64,000 nt of DNA from Pseudomonas sp. R5(2019) (GCF_009905435.1 NZ_JAAAMT010000021.1:1-64000); one strand, 5' to 3'; positions 8,517 through 17,595 are shown, counted from the stretch's first letter. Program-made: numbers and translations. Notes: generated by a model not told the origin, from the sequence alone.

Positions 8517-9740
8517 ATGCGACCCAAGGCTTTTCTTTCTTCTACCTCCACTGGGCTGGCGGGGCAGGGCGCGCTCGCTCAGGAACGCGTCGGCACTGCG
8601 GCTATCGCCCAATCGCGGATGCTGGCCATCGACGCCCTGCGCGGCTTTGTGATGCTGTGCATGTTGCTGGACCACGTCCGCGAAACCTTCTTCCTGCACC
8701 GTCAGGTCAGCGACCCGATGGACGCCCTGACCGTGGACCCGGGGCTGTTTTTCTCGCGCATGCTCAGCACCCTGTGCGCCCCCGTGTTTATCCTGCTGAC
8801 GGGCCTGTCGGCCTATCTCTATAGCCAGAAGCACAGCCTGCGTGACACCTCGGTATTTCTGCTCAAGCGTGGGCTGTTTCTGGTGTTTCTTGAACTGACC
8901 TTCGTCTGCTTCGCCTGGACCGCCGAATTCCCGCCCAGGACGCTCTGGCTGCAAGTGATCTGGTGCATCGGTCTCTGCATGATCGCCCTGGCTGGGTTGC
9001 TGCATTTCAAGCGCAGCTGGCTGATGGTGCTGGGCGTGGCAATTATTGCCGGGCACAACCTGCTCGATGACCTGGTGCTGGGGCCGGAATCGCCGCTGTT
9101 CGTGCCTTGGTCGATCCTGCACCAGCGGGTGTTTATCGACATTACCGAGGTCACCCGCGCGCGGACAACGTACCCGGTGTTGCCCTGGATCGGCGTGATT
9201 CTGCTGGGTTGGACGATCGGGCCCTGGTTCAGCAAGGAGGTGCCACCCCAAGTGCGCATGGCGCGGCTGCTCAAGTTGGGTGGCGGGTTGTTGCTGGCGT
9301 TTCTGGTTATTCGCTATCTCAACGTCTACGGGGAGAAGCCCTGGGTCTACACCGGCGACAGCCTGCGCACGGTCATGAGCTTTCTGAGCGCGAAAAAGTA
9401 TCCGCCGTCGGTGATGTTCCTGCTACCGACCCTGGGCCTTGGATGTTTGCTGCTGGCGTTGTTCGAGCGCTGGCAGGCCCGACGCGAGAGTGCCGTGCTG
9501 GCGCTGTACGGCGGTGCGCCGATGTTCTTTTACTTGCTGCACCTGTATGTGCTGAAGGTCTTCTACCTGGTGGCGCTGGCGATCTGGGGCGCCGACCAGG
9601 GGGACTATTACGGCTTCGATCAGCTCTGGGCGATCTGGCTGTGGACAATGTTGCTGGCCGTGGTGCTGTTTTATCCGACTCGCTGGTTTGCGGCGTTGAA
9701 GCAGCGGCGGCGGGATATCACCTGGCTTAAGTACCTCTAA
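8517..9740 (+). CDS. DUF1624 membrane protein (heparan-alpha-glucosaminide N-acetyltransferase-like)
   Basis: The roughly 407-residue protein has the DUF1624 signature near its start (RMLAIDALRGFVMLCMLLDH), the sequence type shared with lysosomal heparan-alpha-glucosaminide N-acetyltransferase and other acyltransferase-3-like integral membrane enzymes. About ten hydrophobic segments follow, including VFILLTGLSAYLY and the C-terminal MFFYLLHLYVLKVFYL, which carries a histidine of the type used in acyl transfer. The start at 8517 is inferred from the TATAAT at 8468. Its 3' end overlaps the convergent sulfatase-maturation gene by four bases. The acceptor molecule is not known. Confidence 0.75.
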   Translation: MRPKAFLSSTSTGLAGQGALAQERVGTAAIAQSRMLAIDALRGFVMLCMLLDHVRETFFLHRQVSDPMDALTVDPGLFFSRMLSTLCAPVFILLTGLSAYLYSQKHSLRDTSVFLLKRGLFLVFLELTFVCFAWTAEFPPRTLWLQVIWCIGLCMIALAGLLHFKRSWLMVLGVAIIAGHNLLDDLVLGPESPLFVPWSILHQRVFIDITEVTRARTTYPVLPWIGVILLGWTIGPWFSKEVPPQVRMARLLKLGGGLLLAFLVIRYLNVYGEKPWVYTGDSLRTVMSFLSAKKYPPSVMFLLPTLGLGCLLLALFERWQARRESAVLALYGGAPMFFYLLHLYVLKVFYLVALAIWGADQGDYYGFDQLWAIWLWTMLLAVVLFYPTRWFAALKQRRRDITWLKYL

Positions 9741-10762
9741 GGCCCGGGCCTGATCGACACCGTCCTGAAGCCAATATGGTTGGTGCCCATGGTGAGATCC
9801 TGGGCATGCCGGGAGCTGGGGCGGTAGCGCTTGCAGTAGGACGGCGAGCACAGGTACGAGCCGCCCTTGATGGTGCCCAATTCTGTGCCGCGGGCTTGTT
9901 CGCTGAGGTTGTCTTCCAGGTCGATGTCCGGGTGCGAAACCGTTGCCGCGCCATGGTCGGGCGTCCAGCGGTCACTCACCCATTCCCAGACGTTGCCGAC
10001 CATGTCGTAAAGGGCAAAGTTGTTCGCCGGGTAGCAACCAACCGGTGCGGTGGCGGCAAAGCCATCTTGCCTGCCATTGCGCAGCGGGAAGGCGCCGTCC
10101 CAAGTGTTGGCCATGCTGCGGCCGTGCGGGTTGAGCACTTTGCCCCACGGGAAGGTCGTCCCTGTCGCACCCTTGGCGGCATATTCGTACTGCGCCTCGG
10201 TCGGCAATGCACGACCCATCCAGTCGGCATAGGCCTTGGCGTCTTCATAGGCGATGTGCACCACCGGATGGTTATCCAGATCGGCAATCGAGCTGTCAGG
10301 CCCGGTGGGGTGTTGCCAATTGGCGCCCTCGATGTAGGTCCACCATTGCAGGCTATTGAATGCCAGCTGCGTCGGCGCCACGAACACCGTGGAGCCCGGG
10401 CGATACAGGGGTTCCGGCAGGCCGGGAAAGCGCGTACGGTTCAGGCCACGCTCGGCCAGGGTGCGGTAGCCGGTGGCCTCGACGAAGCGCCGGTACTGTG
10501 CGTTGGTGACTTCGTGGCGGTCGATCCAGAACCCCTCGACCGTGACTTGGCGGGCCGGCGCTTCCTCGGCGTAATGGGTATTGGAACCCAGGATGAAGCT
10601 GCCGCCTTCGACCCATTGTTCTTCGGTCGGCACGGCAGGATCCGGCCGCCCGGGATAGGCGCGGCAATCATTCAAGGTTCCCAGTGCCGCATAAGGCGCT
10701 GCCTGGGCGCCGAGGCAGGCGAGCGCCAGGCTCACCAGCAGGCATTTGATAAGTGGGTGCAT
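9737..10762 (-). CDS. Exported formylglycine-generating enzyme (SUMF1/FGE domain)
   Basis: The 341-residue protein starts with a clear signal peptide (MHPLIKCLLVSLALACLGAQA) followed by a full FGE-sulfatase domain. FGE enzymes oxidise the cysteine of sulfatases to formylglycine using oxygen. The two redox-active cysteines of true FGEs are present as C305 and C310 in GGSYLCSPSYCKRYR, with the end NHIGFRTV; in plain FGE-fold proteins they are usually absent. Start: ATG 10762 with GGGGAT upstream; the frame is open further but crosses a REP. It lies directly downstream of the sulfatase gene, its likely substrate. Export of an FGE is unusual, as the best-known bacterial ones are cytoplasmic. Confidence 0.82.
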   Translation of the reverse strand: MHPLIKCLLVSLALACLGAQAAPYAALGTLNDCRAYPGRPDPAVPTEEQWVEGGSFILGSNTHYAEEAPARQVTVEGFWIDRHEVTNAQYRRFVEATGYRTLAERGLNRTRFPGLPEPLYRPGSTVFVAPTQLAFNSLQWWTYIEGANWQHPTGPDSSIADLDNHPVVHIAYEDAKAYADWMGRALPTEAQYEYAAKGATGTTFPWGKVLNPHGRSMANTWDGAFPLRNGRQDGFAATAPVGCYPANNFALYDMVGNVWEWVSDRWTPDHGAATVSHPDIDLEDNLSEQARGTELGTIKGGSYLCSPSYCKRYRPSSRHAQDLTMGTNHIGFRTVSIRPGP

Positions 10763-10792
10763 GCAAGATCCCCAACGATGCTCAATGCTTTT

Positions 10793-10877
10793 GTAGGAGC
10801 CGGCTTTAGCCGCGATGGGCTGCGAAGCAGACCCCAGGGCCGCTGCGCGCCCCATCGCGGCTGAAGCCGGCTCCTAC
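10793..10877. repeat. REP doublet (inverted pair)
   Basis: GTAGGAGCCGGCTTTAGCCG at the left is matched by an inverted copy ending GGCTGAAGCCGGCTCCTAC at the right, forming a long imperfect hairpin between sulfatase and FGE genes. Within an operon such hairpins often lower expression of the distal gene or protect the upstream message. Confidence 0.85.
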
Positions 10878-10892
10878 GGTTGACAGCGGTGA

Positions 10893-12575
10893 TCAGTAGT
10901 CTCGACGGGGGTACGTGGTATCACGCCCGGTGGAGATGACGTTGTTCTGCTGGACGTATTGGGTCCATTCGATCAGCAGTTCATCGAGCTTCTGCCGATT
11001 GCTGGCCGCCAGGTCATGCAGTTCGCCTGGATCCTTCGCCAGGTCATAGAGACTCCAGACCCCCTGGCCGCCCTGGTAGTCGTAGACGATCTTCCAGTTG
11101 CCCTTGCGCACGGCATTGCGCCCCATCAGCTCAAAGCCCACCGGGTAATCCGGGTTGTGCACGGCACGGGCCTTGCCTTCCAGGAACGGCAGCATCGACA
11201 TGCCTTTCATTGGTTGCACGGTCTTGCCCTGGTACTCGATGCCCGGGTGCTTGATGCCGGCGGCGTCGAGGATGGTCGGCATGATGTCCATGGCCGTCAC
11301 CACCGCGTCGCTCTGGCCTGGGCTGACGCGTTGCGGGTAGCGAATAAAGGCCGCGGAACGAATGCCGCCTTCGTGGGTGTAGGCCTTGAAGAAACGGAAG
11401 GGCTGGGCACTGACCTGGCCCCAGGCTTCACCCTGGAAGGCAAAGGAGTTCGGTCGGCCGATGTTGTCCAGCGCCAGGTCAAAGTGCGCCGGGATCCATT
11501 TGTCGTTGGATTCGTCCTTGTCCCAGGCGTTGCCTTCTGGGCCATTGTCAGAAAGGAACACGATCAGGGTGTTGTCATACAGCCCCTTGGCCTTGAGGTG
11601 CGCGACCAGGTTGCCGATCTCATGGTCAAAGGCATCGACCATCGCCGCATAGGCTTCCATGGTCCGCGCCGAAACGGCCTTCTCCCGGGCGCTGAGGCTG
11701 GCCCATGGCTTGACCCCGGCCGGCATCGGCGTGACCGGTACGCCGGCGTCCACCAGGCCGAGCTTTTTCATTTTCTCGATGCGTCGTTCGGCGGCCACAT
11801 CGTAGCCCTCGTCATATCGCCCCTTGTACTTCTTCAAAAACTCATCCGGCGCTTGCAGCGGCAGGTGGGCGGCGGTGTAGGCGGCGTAGGCGAAGAACGG
11901 CTTGTCGTCCTGTTTACGACCGGCATCGATGTAGTCGATCAGCTTGGCGGTGTAATCGCGTGAAGAGTAGAAGTTGGCCGGCAGGCTGACCTTGGCGTCG
12001 TTCTCGCGGTAGGTCGGCGGCGGTGCCGACGAGGCGATCTGCATGGGCGCGGATTGATTGAAATGCGCCGCACCGCCGCCCATCAACGAGTAGGACTGTT
12101 CAAAACCGCGCTGCGCCGGACGCTGGCCGTCGGCGCCGCCCAAGTGCCATTTGCCCACGGTGTAGGTGTTGTAACCGGCGTCCTTCATCAATTGCGGCAG
12201 GGCGGCGATGCGTTGGTTCAGGTAGCCCTCGTAGCCGGGACGATCCTGCTGCTCGGGGGTCAGGTGTGGAGTATTCATCTCGGCCATGTTGCCGACGCCG
12301 GCCAGATGGTGGTCGGTGCCGGACATCAGCATCGAGCGGGTCGGCGAACAGGTCGGTGCCACATATAGCGATTGCAGCTGGCGGCTGTCCTTGATCAGGC
12401 GGTCGAGGTTGGGTGTATCGATTTCACCACCAAAGGCGCCGATGTCGGAGTAGCCCAGGTCGTCGGCAACGATCAGCAGTACGTTGGGTTGGCTGGTCGC
12501 CTGCGCCGCGCACCAGGGTGTCATCAGCGCCAGGCTGAGGGTGGCCAGGCGGTGTTTTCGAATGAGAGGGTTCAT
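10893..12575 (-). CDS. Exported Cys-type arylsulfatase
   Basis: A 560-residue sulfatase. The signal peptide (cleavage near WCAAQA) is followed by the metal-binding start VLLIVADDLGYSD and the activation motif C76-S-P-T-R, in which C76 becomes formylglycine; later VGKWHLGG and VFLSDNGPEGN supply further active-site residues. The length matches the bacterial arylsulfatase group of Pseudomonas AtsA, but AtsA of P. aeruginosa lacks a signal peptide, so this one acts in the periplasm. It is flanked on its own strand by an outer-membrane barrel gene (upstream, 42 bases) and the FGE gene (downstream). The start ATG at 12575 has only a weak Shine-Dalgarno. Substrate is a sulfate ester, exact nature unknown. 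Confidence 0.9.
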   Translation of the reverse strand: MNPLIRKHRLATLSLALMTPWCAAQATSQPNVLLIVADDLGYSDIGAFGGEIDTPNLDRLIKDSRQLQSLYVAPTCSPTRSMLMSGTDHHLAGVGNMAEMNTPHLTPEQQDRPGYEGYLNQRIAALPQLMKDAGYNTYTVGKWHLGGADGQRPAQRGFEQSYSLMGGGAAHFNQSAPMQIASSAPPPTYRENDAKVSLPANFYSSRDYTAKLIDYIDAGRKQDDKPFFAYAAYTAAHLPLQAPDEFLKKYKGRYDEGYDVAAERRIEKMKKLGLVDAGVPVTPMPAGVKPWASLSAREKAVSARTMEAYAAMVDAFDHEIGNLVAHLKAKGLYDNTLIVFLSDNGPEGNAWDKDESNDKWIPAHFDLALDNIGRPNSFAFQGEAWGQVSAQPFRFFKAYTHEGGIRSAAFIRYPQRVSPGQSDAVVTAMDIMPTILDAAGIKHPGIEYQGKTVQPMKGMSMLPFLEGKARAVHNPDYPVGFELMGRNAVRKGNWKIVYDYQGGQGVWSLYDLAKDPGELHDLAASNRQKLDELLIEWTQYVQQNNVISTGRDTTYPRRDY

Positions 12576-12617
12576 GGCTGTTGTTATCTTCCCGGTTTTT
12601 ACGTGAACACCGTACGG

Positions 12618-13955
12618 TCAGAAGCCGTAGGTGACCACCAGTTGACTGTAGAGATTCAGGTCGCGGCTGCCCAGTTGCGAGCCGCCTTGTTCGGCGCTTT
12701 TGTCCGGCTTGTAGAGGCCAATCAACGGGCTGATGGTCAGGCCATTATCAAAGTTGACATCCACGTACAGGTCCAGCTCGCGAGCACTCAAGTCACCCTG
12801 GCGGTTGTCCAGGGTATTGAAGTCGAACAGCAGGGCGCCGACCGCGACGTTGCGGTGGGGCTTGGCTTCCAGGCGCAGCATCTGCACCGTGGCGTTGCGC
12901 TGGAACGGGCCTGAATAGTTGGCCGCGACTTCGCCCTGGAACCAGGTGCCGTAGCCACGGCTGTAGCCGCTGAACAGCGGATCGTAGTCTTCCGAGTAGC
13001 GGCTGTAGCGGTAGGCGAGCTGCGGCTGCCATGGCGCCTGGGCGAAAGTCCAGCCGGCCTCCATGTACCAGGCGCTTTCATCGCCTTGCTGTTTTTCCTG
13101 GTGGGCGTATTCGAACGAGGTGAACAGCGACTCCACGCCCAGGTTGCCCTGGCCGCGCAGGCTGACGACCTTGAGGCCGTCGCGCTGGGCCGAGAACGGG
13201 TTGGCGTAGTCCTTGTCGACGCCCAGGCCGCGCACATAGGTCAGGCCCAGCGTGCCTTCGGCAGCATGGTGCTCCAGCACTGCCACGCCCAGCTCCGGCT
13301 TGGCCTTGATCTGGTTATCGGACTTGATCCAGATCAGGTCGCCGGTCCACGGGCCTTTGCCGCCCAGATGCAGCCAGGCGGTTTGATCAAAGGCGTTGCG
13401 CGCCGTCAGGTAATAAGCGCCGCCCCGGTCCAGGCCACCGTCACCCAGATTATGGCCGACACTCAGGCCGTCGCCATTGATGATAAAGCCGTCGCCGACA
13501 CGGATTTTCTGACTGCCGGCGGAAAACTCCAGGCCATCGGTGCCCAGCGCCGGGAACAGATCGCCCGAGCGCCAGCCCAGGTACTTGCGATCAACGGCGG
13601 TGCGGCGTTCGCTGCCATCGGTGTAGCCGGCGGCATCGCCGGAGCCGAACGTGCCGCTGCTGACGAGGTTGAACTCGCCATACAGCGTCGAGTTGCCCAG
13701 CGCGTCCAGTCGCTGAGTGGCATAAAGGCCATAACGCGCGAATCCTTCGCTCCAGCCGATGGCGCCGTTCTTGACCGGGCCGCCCTGGTTATAACTTTCG
13801 TCACTGTGAAAGAGGCCGTAGGACAGCAGCACTCGGCTGTCCACCTGCAAGCCGTCGGCCTGATAAAGCGTGTAGGCACCCGCCTGGCTGCACAGCCCGA
13901 GCAGGGTCAGCGAGGAAATGGCGAGACGTGAAGGAAATCGAGCAATGGGGTTCAT
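12618..13955 (-). CDS. Outer-membrane beta-barrel protein (porin-like) of the sulfatase operon
   Basis: The 445-residue product has a signal peptide ending SQAGA, then sequence with alternating aromatic and polar residues and a C-terminal phenylalanine (YSQLVVTYGF), the BAM recognition pattern. It resembles large substrate-specific porins of the alginate-export/OprD-like size class, but I cannot name the family. The ATG at 13955 is chosen because the signal peptide starts there; the frame runs 49 codons further upstream without a good start. It precedes the sulfatase by 42 bases, so it likely brings the sulfate ester into the periplasm or exports a product. Confidence 0.7.
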   Translation of the reverse strand: MNPIARFPSRLAISSLTLLGLCSQAGAYTLYQADGLQVDSRVLLSYGLFHSDESYNQGGPVKNGAIGWSEGFARYGLYATQRLDALGNSTLYGEFNLVSSGTFGSGDAAGYTDGSERRTAVDRKYLGWRSGDLFPALGTDGLEFSAGSQKIRVGDGFIINGDGLSVGHNLGDGGLDRGGAYYLTARNAFDQTAWLHLGGKGPWTGDLIWIKSDNQIKAKPELGVAVLEHHAAEGTLGLTYVRGLGVDKDYANPFSAQRDGLKVVSLRGQGNLGVESLFTSFEYAHQEKQQGDESAWYMEAGWTFAQAPWQPQLAYRYSRYSEDYDPLFSGYSRGYGTWFQGEVAANYSGPFQRNATVQMLRLEAKPHRNVAVGALLFDFNTLDNRQGDLSARELDLYVDVNFDNGLTISPLIGLYKPDKSAEQGGSQLGSRDLNLYSQLVVTYGF

Positions 13956-14106
13956 GCAAGGCCTGTTCTTTTTAAGATTATCGATAGGCGTAAAGCAGGA
14001 GGTGTTGCGAGGGGTATGGTAGGAAGCGGCGGGGGTACAGGCTTGTGTCTGGCTGCCAGCGCATTTGTGTGTGCGTGACATGGGGGATGGTGGTGTCTTC
14101 AAAAGC

Positions 14107-14135
14107 TTCGCGGCGGTCCGGCGGACCGCCGCGAA
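14107..14135 (-). terminator. Strong hairpin after the LLM monooxygenase gene
   Basis: Perfect 13-bp arms (TTCGCGGCGGTCC and its complement) enclose a three-base loop, followed on the minus strand by GCTTTTG. It would end the flavin reductase / monooxygenase transcript before the sulfatase operon. Confidence 0.7.
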
Positions 14136-14161
14136 TTAGGTCGACGCCGATCTAAAAGATC

Positions 14162-15205
14162 TCAACGAAACGCCGGCACCACCTGATCAATAAACAGCTG
14201 CAACGATTTGCGCTTTTCTTCATGCGGCAAGCTGTTGTCACACCAGAAGCTGAACTCGTCCACACCCAGTTCCTGGTAGTACTTGATGCGGGCGATGATT
14301 TCTTCCGGGGTGCCGATCATGGTGTTCTTGCGGATGTTCTCCAGTTCGAACTCCGGGCGTTCGGCGAACTTGGATTCCGGGCTTGGCTCCAGGAAGCCGT
14401 TCTGCGGCACGGTCTTGTTGCCGAACCAGGCATCGAAGGTGCGGTAGAAACGTGAAATCGCCTTGGCACCCACTTGCCAGCCATCCGGGTCGTCGCTGGC
14501 GTGCACGTGGGTATGGCGCAGCACCATCAGTTGCGGGCGCGGCACACCGGGGTTGTTGGCCAGGGCTGATTCGAACTTGTTCTTCAGATCGACGACTTCT
14601 TCGTCGCCCTTCATCAGCGGCGTCACCATCACGTTGCAGCCGTTGGCCACTGCGAAGTTGTGCGAGTCCGGGTCGCGGGCGGCGATCCACATCGGCGGGT
14701 TGGGTTTCTGGATCGGCTTGGGCACGCTGGTGGAGGTGGGGAATTTCCAGATATCGCCGTCATGGGCGTAGTCGCCTTGCCACAGTGCGCGCACCACTGG
14801 AACCATTTCACGCAAGGCATTGCCGCCGCTGGAGGCTGGCATGCCGCCGGCCATGCGGTCGAACTCGACCTGATAGGCACCGCGGGCCAGACCGACTTCC
14901 ATGCGGCCATTGCTGATCACATCGAGCAGGGCGCATTCACCGGCCACCCGCAGCGGGTGCCAGAACGGCGCGATGATGGTACCGGCGCCCAGGTGAATGG
15001 TCGTGGTTTTCGCCGCCAGGTACGCAAGCAGAGGCATCGGGCTTGGCGAGATGGTGTATTCCATGGCGTGGTGTTCGCCGATCCAGACGGTGCTGAAACC
15101 GCCGGTTTCGGCCATCAGCGTCAGTTCGGTCAGGTCCTCGAACAGTTGACGATGGCTGACGCTTTCGTCCCAGCGTTCCATGTGCACGAACAGGGAAAAT
15201 TTCAT
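14162..15205 (-). CDS. LLM-class flavin-dependent monooxygenase
   Basis: A 347-residue luciferase-like (LLM) oxygenase using reduced FMN and oxygen. Recognisable are the N-terminal barrel strand KFSLFVHMERW, the TVWIGEHHAMEY stretch (near 40-51), and GRMEVGLARGAYQ (near 101-113). GAGGAA precedes the ATG at 15205. The flavin reductase gene ends 48 bases upstream on the same strand, so the two make a classic two-component oxygenase operon. Together with the NCS1 permeases and the isochorismatase-like hydrolase nearby the setup recalls the Rut pyrimidine pathway in logic (RutA, RutB, RutF, RutG), though this protein is not RutA by sequence. Substrate unknown, probably an N-heterocycle. Confidence 0.85.
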   Translation of the reverse strand: MKFSLFVHMERWDESVSHRQLFEDLTELTLMAETGGFSTVWIGEHHAMEYTISPSPMPLLAYLAAKTTTIHLGAGTIIAPFWHPLRVAGECALLDVISNGRMEVGLARGAYQVEFDRMAGGMPASSGGNALREMVPVVRALWQGDYAHDGDIWKFPTSTSVPKPIQKPNPPMWIAARDPDSHNFAVANGCNVMVTPLMKGDEEVVDLKNKFESALANNPGVPRPQLMVLRHTHVHASDDPDGWQVGAKAISRFYRTFDAWFGNKTVPQNGFLEPSPESKFAERPEFELENIRKNTMIGTPEEIIARIKYYQELGVDEFSFWCDNSLPHEEKRKSLQLFIDQVVPAFR

Positions 15206-15252
15206 GACGCGTTCCTCGAATCTTTGGTCTTTTTAGAAATGATGCGCAAGGG

Positions 15253-15738
15253 TCAGGCAAACGCGGGCAATGCGCCCATTTTGCCGCGGCAGTACACCAG
15301 CGGGCCGATGGACCGCTGCGGCACGATCAGGTTTTTCACCGCGCCCACCATGATGGCGTGGTCACCACCTTCATATTCGCGCCACAGCTCGCATTCGATG
15401 ATGGCGGTGGCGTTGGCCAGCAGCGGGTTGCCCAGCTCACTCAAGGTCCACTCGATACCGGCGGCCTTGTCCTTGCCCTTGCTGGCGAAGGCGTAGGCCT
15501 CTTTCTGCTGCTCGGCCGACAGCATGTGAATGGCAAAACGCTTGTTCTTGATCAGTACAGGATAGGAGTCGGAGCTGTAGTTGGGGCAAAACAGCACCAG
15601 CGCCGGGTCCATGGACAAAGAACTGAAGGCGCTGGCCGTCAGACCGACGATCTGGCCGTCGTCGTCCAGAGTGGTGATGACGGTTACGCCGGAAGGGAAC
15701 GAACCCATCACATGCTTGTAGACGTTGGCATCGATCAT
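15253..15738 (-). CDS. NAD(P)H:flavin reductase (FMN-binding split barrel, RutF/HpaC type)
   Basis: The 161-residue protein is a flavin-reductase-like domain: SGVTVITTLDDDGQIVGLTA and SFSSLSMDPALVLFC-type flavin-binding turns in the first half, and HAIMVGAVKN in the second. It supplies reduced FMN to the LLM monooxygenase encoded directly downstream. GAGGA precedes the ATG at 15738. A palindrome (15794-15805) lies just upstream between this operon and the divergent NCS1 gene, and probably controls both. Confidence 0.87.
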   Translation of the reverse strand: MIDANVYKHVMGSFPSGVTVITTLDDDGQIVGLTASAFSSLSMDPALVLFCPNYSSDSYPVLIKNKRFAIHMLSAEQQKEAYAFASKGKDKAAGIEWTLSELGNPLLANATAIIECELWREYEGGDHAIMVGAVKNLIVPQRSIGPLVYCRGKMGALPAFA

Positions 15739-15793
15739 TGCAGAAATCCTCGCGGGGAGCGGCTAGGGCGCTTTTTATGAGCTTTGTTGTCTG

Positions 15794-15805
15794 ATGGTAT
15801 ACCGT
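15794..15805. promoter_or_regulatory. Operator-like palindrome, site 1 (TGGTATACCG core)
   Basis: ATGGTATACCGT contains the perfect palindrome GGTATACC. It lies 56 bases upstream of the flavin reductase start. The same 10-base word occurs with one change upstream of the NCS1 gene (15969) and in perfect form upstream of the hydrolase/NCS1 pair (19985). The form is usual for FCD-type GntR repressors; no such gene is in this part of the window. Confidence 0.6.
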
Positions 15806-15968
15806 AAGATTGACTTTGCAAGTCCTTTTTCCGTTGCAGGCGACAAACGTCGTCGTCAGCGCTCAAGCGCCTGTTTTCCGGGGCTGCGAGGTTTTTGCGG
15901 CGATTGAGCGGGCAGCAGGGAGCGGATCAGTTCGTCGTTCAAACAGCGGATCAGTCTTGTCAAAAGCC

Positions 15969-15987
15969 TGGAATACCATAATATGGT
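15969..15987. promoter_or_regulatory. Operator-like palindrome, site 2 (TGGAATACCA core)
   Basis: TGGAATACCA differs in one base from the perfect site at 19985 and overlaps a second palindrome, ACCATAATATGGT. It lies 84 bases before the first NCS1 start. Confidence 0.55.
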
Positions 15988-16070
15988 CTGCACTCACTGA
16001 GCTGCTGAAGAGCAGCCAGCGCGCCATGGTTTGGCTTCAGACAAAGATAAGAACAGGCATCTTCGAACTC

Positions 16071-17474
16071 ATGAATAACTCCCAGCAGTCCGGCTCCAGC
16101 CAATTGATCGAAAATCACACGGTCGATTACGTTCCACTCGCCGAGCGCCACGGCAAGGCCCGTGACCTCTTCACCCTCTGGTTCAGCACCAACATTGCGC
16201 CACTGCCGATCGTGACCGGTGCGATGGTGATTCAGGTATTCCACCTTGATCTATTGTGGGGGCTGATCGCGATTGTGCTCGGTCACATGATTGGCGGTAT
16301 CGTCATCGCCCTCGCTTCGGCCCAGGGGCCGTGCATGGGCATCCCGCAGATGGTTCAGAGCCGCGGCCAGTTCGGCCGTTATGGCGCGCTGTTGATCGTG
16401 TTTTTTGCAGCGGTCATCTACCTGGGCTTCTTTATTTCCAACATTGTGCTGGCGGGCAAATCCATCACCGGGATTGCCGAGTCGGTGCCACTGCCGGCCG
16501 GGATCATCATCGGCGCGCTGAGTGCCACGGCCATCGGGGTGATCGGCTACCGCTTCATTCACACCCTGAACCGGATCGGCACCTGGGTGATGGGCACGGC
16601 ATTGCTGGCGGGCTTTCTCTATATCTTTGCCCATGAGCTGCCGGTGGACTTCTTCAGTCGCGGCGCCTTTAACCTCTCGGGCTTTCTGGCGACGGTGTCG
16701 TTGGGGATCATCTGGCAGATCAGCTTCTCGCCGTATGTTTCGGATTACTCGCGTTACCTGCCGGCCGATATCGGTGTGTTCCGTCCGTTCATGGCCACCT
16801 ACCTGGGCGCTACCCTGGGCACCATTCTGTCGTTCAGCTTTGGCGCTGTCGCTGTGCTGGCAACGCCTGAAGGCACCGAGGCCATGGCGGCGGTCAAGCA
16901 GTCCACCGGTTGGCTGGGCCCGATCCTGATGGTGCTGTTCCTGCTCAACATCATCAGCCACAACGCCCTCAACCTGTATGGCGCGGTGCTGTCGATCGTG
17001 ACCTCGATCCAGACCTTCGCCGGCAACTGGACGCCGAGCATTCGTGTACGGGTTGTGCTGTCGAGCGTCGTTTTGGTGGGCTGCTGCCTGATGGCGCTGA
17101 GCGCATCGGCAGACTTCATTTCGCAATTCATCGGCCTGATTCTGGCGCTGTTGCTGGTGTTGGTGCCGTGGGCGTCGATCAACCTGATCGACTTCTACCT
17201 GATCAAGAACCGCCAGTACGACATCACTTCGATCTTCCGCGCCGATGGCGGGATCTATGGCCGCTTCAACATGCATGCGATCGTGGCGTACTTCATCGGC
17301 ATCCTGGTGCAGCTTCCGGTGGCGAACACGGCGATTTATGTCGGGCCGTACGCCAACATCATCGACGGGGTGGACCTGTCGTGGCTGGTGGGGCTGGCGG
17401 TGACCTGCCCGCTGTACTACTGCCTGGCGACCCGTGGTGAGGCGCGGGTGGGTAAAATCGTCATGGCTGATTGA
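16071..17474 (+). CDS. NCS1-family nucleobase/hydantoin permease
   Basis: The 467-residue inner-membrane protein belongs to the nucleobase:cation symporter-1 family (CodB, PucI, Mhp1 relatives). Marks are FTLWFSTNIAPLPIVTGAM in helix 1, GPCMGIPQMVQSRGQFGRYG in the loop after helix 2, and SFSPYVSDYSRYLPAD in the middle; twelve hydrophobic segments fit. The start ATG 16071 places the usual short charged N-terminus; the frame is open far upstream but that part overlaps the operator. It is divergent from the flavin reductase/monooxygenase operon and likely imports its substrate. A second NCS1 gene is found at 20979. Confidence 0.87.
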   Translation: MNNSQQSGSSQLIENHTVDYVPLAERHGKARDLFTLWFSTNIAPLPIVTGAMVIQVFHLDLLWGLIAIVLGHMIGGIVIALASAQGPCMGIPQMVQSRGQFGRYGALLIVFFAAVIYLGFFISNIVLAGKSITGIAESVPLPAGIIIGALSATAIGVIGYRFIHTLNRIGTWVMGTALLAGFLYIFAHELPVDFFSRGAFNLSGFLATVSLGIIWQISFSPYVSDYSRYLPADIGVFRPFMATYLGATLGTILSFSFGAVAVLATPEGTEAMAAVKQSTGWLGPILMVLFLLNIISHNALNLYGAVLSIVTSIQTFAGNWTPSIRVRVVLSSVVLVGCCLMALSASADFISQFIGLILALLLVLVPWASINLIDFYLIKNRQYDITSIFRADGGIYGRFNMHAIVAYFIGILVQLPVANTAIYVGPYANIIDGVDLSWLVGLAVTCPLYYCLATRGEARVGKIVMAD

Positions 17475-17498
17475 GTGTAACCGGGGCCGCTTCGCGCT

Positions 17499-17578
17499 CC
17501 ATCGCGGCCAGGTCCGCTCCTACAACAGCCTGCGCAATATTTGCGCGGGGAATGTAGGAGCGGACCTGGCCGCGATGG
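17499..17578. repeat. REP doublet, perfect 25-bp inverted arms
   Basis: CCATCGCGGCCAGGTCCGCT (continuing to 17523) is perfectly matched by an inverted copy at 17554-17578. It separates the NCS1 gene from the RND remnant. Confidence 0.85.
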
Positions 17579-17595
17579 GCTGCAAAGCAGCCCTG

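Noticed and set aside
9740..10860. Long plus-strand ORF opposite the FGE gene
   Set aside because: Shadow of the FGE gene, extended by the REP sequence; no start signals.
14162..15205. RutA, pyrimidine monooxygenase
   Set aside because: Same superfamily, but the N-terminal and active-site stretches typical of RutA (long start, IGNNGWL-like segment) are absent; only the pathway logic is alike.
16251..17276. 341-codon minus-strand ORF opposite the first NCS1 gene
   Set aside because: Shadow of the permease gene; composition (many D, H, Q, R) and lack of start signals speak against a real gene.
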